Origin: Coprinus comatus
Taxonomy: Eukaryota; Basidiomycota; Agaricomycetes; Agaricales; Agaricaceae
Assembly (NCBI GenBank): GCA_034638255.1
Contig: JAWPGT010000064.1
Location: 1 to 64,000, forward strand
Direction: 5' to 3'
DNA length: 64,000 nt
Each line of letters begins with the position of its first letter. Positions within the stretch are counted from its first letter, which is position 1. The position numbers and the translations under genes are program-made. Under the pieces are notes generated by a model, which saw nothing but the letters and a program-made list of their open reading frames with translations, made no database searches and was not told where the DNA came from. This document shows, piece after piece, positions 24,926 through 35,148 of the stretch.

Positions 24926-25879
24926 TTAAAGAAGAAGAGAAACGATAGATGAGACGGTCAAGGAGGAAAACACGAGTCCTGTGGTAAGAGTAGACCCTCC
25001 ATTATTATTAGTAGTATTGGCCGAGTCGGAAGTACCGCCTTGTGTAATCGTGGATGGAGTACTCCCATCTATGACAAGTCAACATATCATGAGATGCAAT
25101 ATTCAGTAACAAAACTTGAATAAAAGCCTACCCGTAAAAGAAGCTCCACATTGAGCTTGGAGAGCAGGAACTGTATCTTGTACAAGGAAGGATACATCAG
25201 CAGCAAGGAGATTATAGGCTGCCTTCCCGCAATCTGTGCAAGTTACGTTCGGAGGAAGGTTTTGCAATCCATCGCCAGTCAAGAGCATGTTGATTATGTC
25301 ATTGAGAGTCAAAGGTCCTTGTACACTCTCAATGTTGGTGAGAGTTTGGGTGACGCAATTTTCCTCGCCTCTATCAGAGAGAAAACGTGATAAAAACTTG
25401 AGATACATTCATTTGTTGATGCTGAACATGGAACTTACTCTCTGAGACATAAAATCTCCCTCACAGTAGGGTAATATTGTTGAACAATTGGAGTTATACT
25501 AGCAGCAACTCTTGTTGGGTCCTGACCTTGGACAGAAAGATCTTCCTGGCACCCATTTGCAACGATGGTCACGATATTGGCAAGAGTATCGTTACTGCAC
25601 GGTGCTGCGGAACACATATTCCCAAGCCATGCGTTAATAGGCCCAACAACGGATGCATTGCCTGAGCTAGTTGCAAGACCAATAAGAGAACCGGGGGACA
25701 AGCAAGCACTGGCACCGGGGTCGACGACAATGCTAGTCAGGGCACTTGTACATGATGAGGTAAGTCCTGCGAATCTGTATACGGTTTGTCAGACCATTGA
25801 TCAAATGCGTATGCGTTAAGACGTACTGGGCGCTGGAGATTCCAATGAGAGTAAAGATGGCAGCAGTACGCTTGAACAT
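24926..25879 (-). CDS. Secreted cysteine-rich, probably GPI-anchored protein, tandem family copy B
   Basis: Family not recognised by name. Seen: four exons and about 257 residues. The signal peptide is MFKRTAAIFTLIGISSAQ. The N-half is SSCTSALTSIVVDPGASACL...NAWLGNMCSAAPCSNDTL...NGC...YYPTVREILCLRE. The second half is ENCVTQTLTNIES...VTCTDCGKAAYNLL...QCGASFT, then a Thr/Asn/Gly-rich stem and hydrophobic tail (SLTVSSIVSLLL) ending at TAA 24926-24928. Introns follow the signal peptide, the CLRE element and the QCGASFT element, as in copies A and C. All three frames join cleanly, so this is the best-preserved copy. Each half runs from one leucine-associated cysteine through a C-x3-4-C or C-x2-C pair to a further cysteine, which suggests an ancient internal duplication. 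Function unknown; cell-surface location inferred. Confidence 0.85.
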
Positions 25880-26685
25880 GTCTGACGAAAGATGAGAGAC
25901 TGGAGTTGCCTTACTTTCTTATGACGGTTTATAAAGGCCATATGCCAAGGCGATGGTCGTCGTCTATATATATAATATGTTTCACGTGTGCTTCGGACAT
26001 TGAATCGCCGCTAACTCGGCATACTTAAGTATGGGAGGCAGTTCAGAGAGAGGAGCAACTCCGTGCGCAGTAATAGACTACACATACTTATGTGTAACTT
26101 GTGGAGTACCTGGGAAGTACGAAGACGAATAAATCTGTTGGAGGATTTTAATTTCTCACTTGGGGTTAGATATTTTGTCTCAGAAATAAAAAGCCTAAGG
26201 AAAATTGAGAAGCCAATAGCTCTTAAAAACTTTGAACTTAGTAACGGCGGTATCTCTCGTGCGAAAGACTTAGTCTAACTTGAGCTTGAGAGTCTAACTC
26301 GACGACGTTGCACTGTTAAACAAAACTTGGCAAGATTGCAATCAGAAAATGATGTCTTTAAGCCAAAAATTTCTTGCATGTGAGAGATGATTTAAGGTAC
26401 GTGCTTTTAGAACTGGGGTCCACTCCGTCGGATGTGTTGTGGCTAGAAACAGATATTTCGTTTTTAAATATATTTGGGATAGGGCAAGCTCAAGTTTCTC
26501 AAAACATTTACTCTTAGGACACAGAATATCATCGATTGGCTCGGATTTGATCGATATCAGAAGGTGAATGCATTCATCATTGATTCATGCAAGTCGAACT
26601 CAGGGGAAGTAATGATATACAAATCACATTAAAATTTATGGAACGTATCCTGCACAAAGAGTCCAATGGAATATCAAGCAGTAGT
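25880..26685. other. Intergenic between tandem copies B and C
   Basis: Contains the TATA box of copy B and no supported gene. Confidence 0.5.
25928..25935 (-). promoter_or_regulatory. TATA box of secreted-protein copy B
   Basis: Palindromic TTTATAAA about 50 bp upstream of the start codon. The minus-strand 11-mer CCTTTATAAAC is identical to that upstream of copy C, so the promoter was probably duplicated with the gene. Confidence 0.65.
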
Positions 26686-27656
26686 TTAAAGAAGAGCGGC
26701 AACAATAGAGGCAATACCCAAGGCCGAGACTAGACGGGTGGAAAGAGCTGATGCTCCATTGTTGTTGTTATTACTAGCTCCAGTGTTGGTATTGTTGCTA
26801 CCAGTACCGGCTGCAGCATTACTCTGTGTAATGGTTGCTGGGGTGGTTCCATCTTCATCAAGATACGTTAGCAATGTTTGTAATCTCGTTGTAGAGATAA
26901 TGGGACCCACCAACGAAAGCAGCACCACATTGAGATTGGAGAAGGGGGGTAGCGTCTTCAATGAAGGAAGGAGCCTGTGCATTGACGATGTTGTAGGCCG
27001 CCTTGATGCAGTCTGTACAAAGCATGCTCGGGGAGAGCTTTTCGATACCGTTACCGGTTAGGGCAACACTCATTAGGTTATTGACAGACAGAGGACCGAG
27101 TACACCCTCCAAAGTGGTAAGGGTCTTGGTGATGCAGTTAGTATCACCACTGGAAGAAGAAAAAAAAAAAAAAAAACTATAAGCCACCATTCCGCCCAAA
27201 AAGTTGGCTACTTACTCCCTCAAGCAGGCAATACTCCTGACGCCCGGGTAATACTGTTGTATCATAGGGGTGATACTTGCAGCTGCTGTAGCCGGATCGT
27301 CGAGAGCCAAGTCCTGTGCGCAACCGGTAGTGACATTCGACACGATAGAGGCGAGTGTAGCATTGCTACAAGGCACTGCAGAACACATGTTTCCGAGCCA
27401 GGTGTTAACAGGACCGGTGATGGAAGTATCATTTGAGCCAGTTGCAACAGCAAGGAGGGCGGAAGGAGCAAGGCAGGCATTGACTTCGGGGTCAGCCTAG
27501 GACAGTAGTGATGGTGCGAGTACATCCTTCAGAAAGGGACTCAAGTCCAGGGATTCTTGAAAATATTGTTAAAGAGCAGTTGCAAAGTAGAAGGTGCTCT
27601 ACTTACTGGGCAGCAGCGACTCCAGCGAGTGCAACGAGTGTGGCAATGCGCAGCAT
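26686..27656 (-). CDS. Secreted cysteine-rich, probably GPI-anchored protein, tandem family copy C, with a frame break
   Basis: Family not recognised by name. Seen: signal peptide MLRIATLVALAGVAAAQ, an intron, then IPGLESLSEGCTRTITTVL. The frame then breaks within the bases CCTAGG at about 27496-27501, where one extra base puts a TGA in frame. After this point the other frame is fully open and homologous to copy B: DPEVNACLAPSALL...TWLGNMCSAVPCSNATL...VRSIACLR, then NCITKTLTTLEG...LCTDCIKAAYNIV...QCGAAFV, an Asn/Gly-rich stem and a hydrophobic tail (VSALGIASIVAALL). Splice sites elsewhere are intact, including one acceptor preceded by a long pyrimidine tract. An intron cannot explain the break because it would be too short. 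It is either a sequence error or recent inactivation. Confidence 0.78.
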
Positions 27657-28558
27657 TATTAACAAGAAGGGTATGGAGGATATGGATGGGAAGGAGTAAT
27701 ATGCGCAGTCCATATTGTGAGCGCTGTTTATAAAGGATCTGCCAAGTTTTCTCAGTCACGTGAATTCTTATTATCCCCGCGAGCCGCGAACCTGCCGCGA
27801 ACCTCGCGGCACTGCCCTGGTCTCCATGCAACCTACTTCCGTAAATTCAAACTTGTACAATGTCAACACCTGCGGAACAAGTACTGAACGTTGAAAAATG
27901 TATCAAGCCGCGAGTGGTACAAGCATATAATTTATTGGACTTCAACAGCAATATTCATTACCATTTCTGTATGCACAATTTCAACCATCGACTTGGGTGG
28001 TAAAGGGTTGAAACAAGCTGACGGTCACACTCGGGAAGCCCGACTCAATACAAATATTCGTCTGGCACTTCAGCCGATACCAGGGTGATCAAATAATCTG
28101 TATCACCCGCAACATGGCTACCTAATTTCGGCAACCATTTCCCAAGTAACGTAACAGCCTCCTGATCATAAGTAAAGTTAAGTACTCGAGGATCTTATCA
28201 AGTTAACAATAGATTGAGTAGCCATCCAAAAGCACAGACAGTGGGAGACAGTTATAACTTTCCCTGGTCGCGGCGATACAATAAGGTACTACATACTAAG
28301 TTGTGCTATTTTGTTGTTAGGATCAGTCCCTTCAGGCAATCTACTCTTGACTTTCCGAACAATTCACATCACAAATGCAAAGTGAAAGAGTAACAATCTG
28401 ACAAGATACGTTATATATAGGATGTTTATAAACGAACTCTGACATCATCAGCACCACCGTAAGAACTTGGCTTGGAATAGATTGATCTAACCAGCATATC
28501 TATATCAACTATAATGTCATAGGGTCTCGAAGCCTGATTATCAACCACTACCTACGAG
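27657..28558. other. Intergenic, divergent between copy C and the gelsolin gene
   Basis: Contains the TATA box of copy C and a GC-rich patch at about 27777-27813 with two direct copies of GCCGCGAACCT. No gene is supported. Confidence 0.5.
27727..27734 (-). promoter_or_regulatory. TATA box of secreted-protein copy C
   Basis: TTTATAAA about 71 bp upstream of the start codon, within the same minus-strand 11-mer CCTTTATAAAC as copy B. Confidence 0.65.
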
Positions 28559-29990
28559 ATGGCTTATCTTACCAGACCCCCGCATTATAATATTGAGGAT
28601 TCGAACATCGCTTTATTAGGCTCCGATGTAAGTTGTTAATAGCGTATCACATAATTTAAACCAACAAACAATTAACCGCCTGTATTTTTAACTAAGCTCG
28701 AGAAACGTGTCCGTGAGCACGCTGGAGACAAAGAAGAAGCCTGGAAAACAGCAGGACTAACACCTGGACTTCAAATCTGGCGCATACAGCAATTCCGTGT
28801 GGTTGATTGGCTGAAGCAACATTACGGACAGTTCTTCGATGGAGATTCTTATATTATCCTCAATGTTAGCAAAACCAATCTCCACGATTTCTGACATATG
28901 ATCCCTTGATCTAATTTTGCTTTCATCGTCAGACATACAGGAAGACTCCAGAATCAAATTATCTATCATATGACCTTCATTTTTGGTTGGGTCAGAATAC
29001 AACTCAAGACGAAGCGGCAACAGCCGCTTTCAAGACCGTAGAACTCGATGATCGTACGTGTTTTCTGTTCCTTCTTTCGTTTCCCTAGATATTAAACATA
29101 TAAACACTATATGTAGACCTCCACGGGCTACCTGTCCAATATCGCGAAGTACAAAACTATGAATCACCTCGTTTTCTTTCATACTTCCCTCGATTCATCT
29201 CCTTACATGGGGGAGTATCTACAGGCTTCCATCACGTAACACAAGCACCTCCGCATGAGACAAAGAAGCTATATCGGGTCACATTCTCTAAGACCGAAAA
29301 TGATCATTTCAACTTGATAGTAAGAGAAGTTGCTGCAGAAGCTTCTAGTCTTGTAGAAGGAGATGTCTATATACTTGACAAAGGAACGAAAATACTTCAA
29401 CTTAATACGAAGAAAAGTTCTGGTCAAGAAAGATATAGAGCGCTGAATTTGCGAGGAGCTTGACTGATGCACGGAAAGATCAGAGTGAAATCTTGGTCTA
29501 TGGTAAGTCATCTAAATGGTTAGGTTTTCTGAATGGTCAGAGGCTAACATTCGGTATTTCTATCATAGAGGAGAATGGGCCTGGTTCTAGCTTATTCCTG
29601 GATGAATTTGGAGAAGGAACAACACTTTCCGCGGACCCTGCTTCTTCAGGACAACAAAGCCAGAACGGTACTTCCAGCGCGACACTTTTCCAACTATCAG
29701 ATCAAACTGGAACCGTGACTTTCATGGTAGTTCCCACCCTCGGTCGAGATTCACTTGTATCCAAGGATGTGTTCTTATTGGACCATTCGCAAGATCCAGA
29801 ACAACCAGCTATTTATACATGGGTGGGTTCAAATGCATCTTTGAACGAGAAGGGATTAGCGCTTCAGTATGCACAACTATACCTATACCAAAAAAAGAAG
29901 GTTATGGATAGTCTACGAGTGGAAATTCCCATCATCAAGTTGAACGAGTCCCAAGAGACAGATGCATTCCTTCGAGCCTTGGGAACTTAA
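28559..29990 (+). CDS. Gelsolin/severin-like actin-binding protein with a frame break
   Basis: Seen: ATG 28559 ([19 protein letters not shown]) and about five exons. Three gelsolin-like modules follow. G1 is [30 protein letters not shown] with [16 protein letters not shown]2 is FHHVTQ...[10 protein letters not shown]...[16 protein letters not shown]3 is [15 protein letters not shown]...DVFLLDHS...[13 protein letters not shown]. It ends at TAA 29988-29990. Known: three-module proteins of this kind (severin, fragmin) sever and cap actin filaments under calcium control. Odd: in the second module the frame breaks at about 29436-29442. The conserved reading changes frame by one base after QERYRA; neither frame is open across the point, and no intron fits. 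Converges on EGT1 with 141 bp between stop codons. Confidence 0.85.
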
Positions 29991-30131
29991 CGTTCATAAT
30001 CTCCAATAACTATTTATCAACAGCTTAGGGTCCGCATTTTACATGCCAACATAGTACAAATATAAATACAGTTCGAGTCAATTTTCTTTCGGACAATTCC
30101 TTCAAAGCTATGTTACATGTTTTCCAAGTCT

Positions 30132-33100
30132 TTAATTCTTCAAGACATCATAAACAATGCGGGCACCGACCCAGGGGTACGGATAGTTGCGCTGGTACCA
30201 ATTCCTGAAGCTACGACGTTCAGAAATGCGAGGGGCAGTGGCATATGAACCTCCCAACTATAATAACTAGATTAAGGCCCATGGAGTCCGTAAATTATTG
30301 GGGTACTTACGACGACCTGTGTTTTCCATCGAAGAAGTCCATGGAGTATCTAGGACACTATCAGCAGGATTCTAAAAGGATAGTAACATATGATAACATA
30401 CCCCGGGTATAATTTCGAAGGAACGTAGCCATCTTCTGGTTGGAGTACAGTTGATGTCCACTCCCATACACCACCATTGCCACCCTTCCCACCGTCCCGA
30501 GCGCCACCCGTCGTGGCCCTTTGATAAATGAGGATTAGTTAATTGATAACGAGTGGAATAAAATACACGTACGGGATAGGATGCCAGTTCCTGAACCCAA
30601 CATTATTTCCACCCTCATAACCCGAACTAAATTTGTCATAGAACAAACGTAATTCTGGTTCTGTTGGCAAACGACCACCCTTGACCATTGCATATGTCGA
30701 GAGGGTTTCATAAGAAGCAATTAAAGGCCAATGACGTGCTACGTCAATTGGGACGGGTCCGTACAAAGTACGAACCTGGAAGAATAGAACTCAAGACTAA
30801 TGTCGACTACATGACATGTTAGCTTACCTGCACGATTCCGTCTTCAACAACCCAACTAGCTGGCAATTCAACTTTCTCTTTCTCTTGACCCAAATAGAAC
30901 TCATAAAATTCTCCGTTCGTAACAGGCCTCCAGGAAATTTCGAATTCTTGTACATCAACTGTCCTTTGTGGATGTTCATTATCCCAACCGAATTCATGAC
31001 TAACAACTTCCATCATCTTGCTCGAGTCGTCATCTTCATGTTCGAAATCATCGTGACCAAGGGTGATTACCCCAGGTCCTAGAACGACGGTGCTGGTTTC
31101 TGGCTTCGGTAGTACATCCCAAACTACGGCCAATGATTCCCAGTTTGGCGGGAAGAACTCTGAAGGAGGAATAGTGCCTGTTCCAGCCCTTTGAAAGAGC
31201 ATATAAAGTAAGGTTTCAGCGTGCATAGCCTCATGTTCTAATGTCATGAAAAGAACTCGTCCCATCTTTCTTGTCAATACACGTTTTCCAGCTTCAAATT
31301 CATCGTATAAGGCCATCAAACGTGCGCGGACTCGTGATTGGAATCCCATAATTTCAGCACGAGCGGGCCAATCCTCTGGTTTGGTAGGAACTTCAGAGTG
31401 AGGCTACATATTAAACTCTGGTGAGTAAGAAATTATGAAGAAGATAAAAGTGCAAACTCACATGGCATTTTGTTGGATCATCGACGTCGGGGTCAATGCC
31501 TCTCTTAGGTCAAATTCAGCTTTCAATTGGAGTTATTTATGAAAAGATATGCAAACCTCAAATATATACTAGAAGGTATTGGTGAGAATATATATATATA
31601 TATGCAGCAGAAACAAATACATACCTTGTATTCCTCTGGTTCGGTATGGGGTTGCTCGAGGATTCTTGAGAGATGGATATCAAGGAAAGTTGGGATGTGC
31701 CCAAGGTAGAATAGACAAATATGTCTGAGATCAATCGGCTTCTCATGCAACATGGAAGGGGGGATCATGCGGAATGCTACGAAATCCCAGAGTGCCCACA
31801 TGATCTTCCAATCCTCTCTTGTAGGAGCTCCGAAAGGTGAGGCGATTTGACGTGTTTGGTTTTTGGGGATGGAGTTGACATCCTCATTGGAAACAATTGA
31901 AGGGAATAAGAACGGAGGTCGTTCTACAAGCCATAATGAATATTGTGATTTCTTATCTGTCCACCTCTGAATGGGTCGGAGGTTGGCGTCCGTGAATAGG
32001 CTGAATGTGTCGGTGTCAGAGAACTAGAGGTAGATATACATGAATAATTAAAGTAACTGAGTGCTGTGAGCAAGATACCTTGATAGACTCTTCTATCTTC
32101 ACCATTTCGCCAGCGGTGAACGAGTAAACGTTTCCGGTAGGTGCCTTGACAGAGTGATCCTGCAAAACTTTGAGGAAGGCTTCATGACGACCTGTGTAAG
32201 TGTCAGCCATAGATTCTATACCCTTTTTGAGGAATCCACTCACGCTCTGTCTGTAACGAAAATAAATAAATACATGAGAAAAGGTACCAAGATAAGCGAA
32301 GTCAACATACTTCGTCATATCTATTAATGTACTCGAAGTTATTTTCATCGAACAGATTCTCATCTCCGAGAACCCGGCCAGCTGCTCGAAGTCCATTCAT
32401 GATGAACATGGCAGTATAGCCCTGAGGATCGTTGTACGCGGCCTCAATCAATTCCCTTCCATTGTTGTGGTCTAGTCCAATCAGCATGGTATCGCCATGA
32501 CCAGTTCTCAAGGGTAGATTTCGGAGGAAAGATGCAGCCCCTTTCCTATCGAAGTTTCCCAAAGAAGAACCAAGGAACATGACATGGAGGGGGGCAGGGG
32601 TATCATCTGGAGAGGATGGTGGTGTACTCTCGGTTACATGGGTGCCCTGGATTGAGTCATCATAACTGCCAGTGGAACGAGGCGAACTCGGTGGAGAATT
32701 TTCTCTAGAATTTGCAATGTTAGTTAAGCCTTGGATCGCCTTCGCATTGTATAGCCCTCCATCACGGAGGAACTTTAGCCCGTCGTCATATGTTCCGCAC
32801 AACCCTTTTGTCATGACTTTGCCTTCAAGTATTTTTCCAAGCGAGGAGGACTCAATTTCTCCCAACGTGCGTTCGAGTTCACGTTGTTCAAGATCGAGAG
32901 CATAGTAGGTAATTGGTGGTACCTGCTCTATGTCTTTGACACCGCGAGCCAAAGCGGAGAGAATGTGCGACGTTTTCCTCAAAGCACTAACGTTTAAATC
33001 ATAAGCAAATGTGAAATTAGGGTTGATAGATGTGTGAGGTAGGGCACAGAAGATGTCCGCTCACCCTGCTCCCAATTCAAGGACGATCTCTTCCCCAACA

Positions 33101-33366
33101 ATGCCATTGGTATAACCATGCATGACCTTGACAATATCATCGCCGTGGTCTTTGAGAATCTGTTCTTCTGCGGAAAAGAGGTAGTACTCTGGAGCACCTG
33201 TGGTAATATCATCGTACAACCTCAAGCCCCTTTCATCATAGAGAAGAATGGTAGGCAACTCCTTCTGTCCAGTTGGCTTTGAGAGGCCGGTGTGGACGAG
33301 CTGGTCGATGTCTAACAAGGGAGAAGAGGAGGAGTGAGAGTGAACTGAGAGGATGTCTACAGGCAT
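30132..33366 (-). CDS. EGT1: Ergothioneine biosynthesis protein 1, EgtD-EgtB fusion
   Basis: Seen: start 33366 (MPVDILSVHSHSSS), many short introns, stop TAA 30132-30134. The N-terminal part is the histidine methyltransferase: KELPTILLYDERGLRLYDDI, the SAM-binding EEIVLELGAG, then ALDLEQRELERTL, MFLGSSLGNFDRKGA and LIGLDHNN. The middle DinB-like domain carries the iron-ligand pattern HEAMHAE at about 31230. The C-terminal FGE-sulfatase-type domain runs ASWVVEDGIVQ, GGRLPTEPEL, GGNGGVWEWTST, PRISERRSFRNWYQ to an end near IVYDVLKN. Known: the fungal enzyme trimethylates histidine to hercynine and then joins it to cysteine with O2 as hercynylcysteine sulfoxide. A separate lyase finishes ergothioneine, an antioxidant thiol. 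The linker in the methyltransferase is Ser/Pro-rich. Identification is secure. Confidence 0.95.
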
Positions 33367-34491
33367 TCTGGTCGAAAGGCTGCGTATGGTGTGTGCTTGC
33401 CCGTGTCAGACTGCTATTCGAGCATATAAGTCCTTTCATAGGGAGTGTGACGTCATAACGGTCCCGACAAAGTGATCTGTGCGAAACTGATTGAACGTTG
33501 TTCTGATCTTGCATCTAAGTTTTCAAGTTTGTACCCTCAAAGTTATGAACCGTGCCGCTGACGTTTTCGGATCTTCAAAATCTCCTAAATCGGCTAATTG
33601 AATGCCCCATTGTGACAACACTTGAAGGACTGCTTGCGCTACAATTCATGTGGTGGAAGGGCGGTGTGTTGCACTTCAAGTGTCCTCTCGGGTATTTACA
33701 ATCTTCAGTGTACGTCGTAGGCGACATCAGATAAGCGCCATCGTCTTCTAGGACTTCTACAATTGGAAAAGAGATGTGCGGCTGTGGTTTGTCTGTGAGA
33801 GAATATACCTAAAGAATGCGAGGAAGTTCTTCGCGCAGATATCCTGGGTGACTGTTAACCTAATCGGTGCCCATATGCATCGTATTGTGATATTTCTTCA
33901 TAATGTTGTGTATTGGGATTCTGGAATTAGTGGTTAGCATTTTGGGATTAAGGAATTGAAACAGGAGTAAGGCGTTGCAGCCCAAGATTTAAGTATACGA
34001 GAATCTTACCTTGCACAATTCAAACGCGATCGTCGCGTCATCAGGAGGATGGTTGCTTGCTTTACAGTGTCCCTAATGGAGAATGGCGGGTATAAACGTC
34101 CTCAATGGAGTCATATTGTGCCTCTAAAAATAAGAAGTTAGGAGTCCCGGAGTTTTCACAAATTTGTGGTATTTTTACAATGAGGAGTGATGAACGGTAC
34201 AACTCCAAGGGATTATGATTTCGCTGCTCCAATCATGATATAGCTTGGAGGAAGGTAAGCAAAGAAGAAGCAAGTGTTGGTGCTGTGAAACATACAAGTC
34301 GGAAATTACTAATGTGGTTAAGTACAGTTGGAATGAATTGAGAAAATTTTCACTATTCCACCTTCGGTAAGTGCACTGCGCCGGTAATAGATCACTTGAT
34401 AAAAAAAACTCAGAAGAAGACAGAGAGGCTTGGTATACATTTGTTTCTGTTCATAGATGTTACACGGCCGACACATTTTAAAAAAAAAATG
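33367..34491. other. Intergenic upstream of EGT1
   Basis: Presumed EGT1 promoter side. A 60-codon open frame near 33552-33734 has no recognisable domain. Nothing else is supported. Confidence 0.45.
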
Positions 34492-34606
34492 TGACGAGAG
34501 TGGGATTCGAACCCACGCCCCGGAGGACCAGATTCCGATTGGAAGTTGAGAACAATAGATGTTCAAGTCCTTAGTCTGGCGCCTTAGACCACTCGGCCAT
34601 CTCGCC
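34492..34606 (-). tRNA. tRNA-Leu(AAG) with a 35-nt intron
   Basis: Minus strand: the acceptor stem GGCGAGA pairs with TCTCGTC, followed by discriminator A. The D arm has TGGCCGAGTGGTCTAAGGC, typical of tRNA-Leu. The anticodon stem CCAGA/TCTGG surrounds anticodon AAG (34570-34572), with a 35-nt intron after position 37 (34534-34568). There is a long variable arm and a T arm GTGGG-TTCGAAT-CCCAC. Confidence 0.93.
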
Positions 34607-34708
34607 ATGTATACTTGCACTCATTTGATCTATCTTATTAGTGCACATACGAGACATTTCAGAGCATTCACTGAAGCGGAATATATATAAGAACCAATGC
34701 TAAATATA

Positions 34709-35093
34709 TACTATCATTGACCAGATGTTCGTTTTTCCCACAAGTTCGTTTCGTAACGGTGCACATGATCGTGACCATCACTGATAATTCAAACTCCGCA
34801 GGCTGATTTTGACCGACACGCAACACCAAGTTATTTTAAGCACAGATCATATCAAAGCGATCATTACGATCAAATTAATTGATAATCCGCTATGCCGGCC
34901 TCGGCAAGAGTGACAATGTACCAAAAAGTCAGTCCTTCAGTTTATTGAATTTTGGCAAACGAATTTATAGAATAGTGTACATAAGGTCCTGTATTTGAAA
35001 TACCAAATAAGAAATAGAGTATGTTGGATGACAGTGTTTTAAAAATCAAAATACGAACTTGTGGGAAAAACGAACATCTGGTCAATGATAGTA
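34709..35093. mobile_element. MITE-like element with perfect terminal inverted repeats (Tc1/mariner type)
   Basis: Seen: 34709-34749 is the exact reverse complement of 35053-35093, 41 of 41 bases. The outermost bases are TA on both sides. The simplest reading is a TA target duplication around a 381-bp element (34711-35091) with 39-bp inverted repeats starting CTATCATTGACC and continuing through GTTCGTTTTTCCCACAAG. The 300-bp interior has no open frame of note and no transposase. Known: small non-autonomous elements with TIRs and TA duplications are mobilised by Tc1/mariner transposases. Inferred: recent insertion, since the arms have not diverged. The right arm ends 56 bp before the stop codon of the neighbouring minus-strand gene and may lie in its 3' untranslated region. 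Confidence 0.85.
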
Positions 35094-35148
35094 CGGGCTA
35101 CCAAAGGAAAAATAAAAGAAGCATTATAATAAATTCCAATCAAATTCA

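Noticed and set aside
33552..33734. Plus-strand open frame of 60 codons upstream of EGT1
   Set aside because: Too short, with no domain; probably chance.
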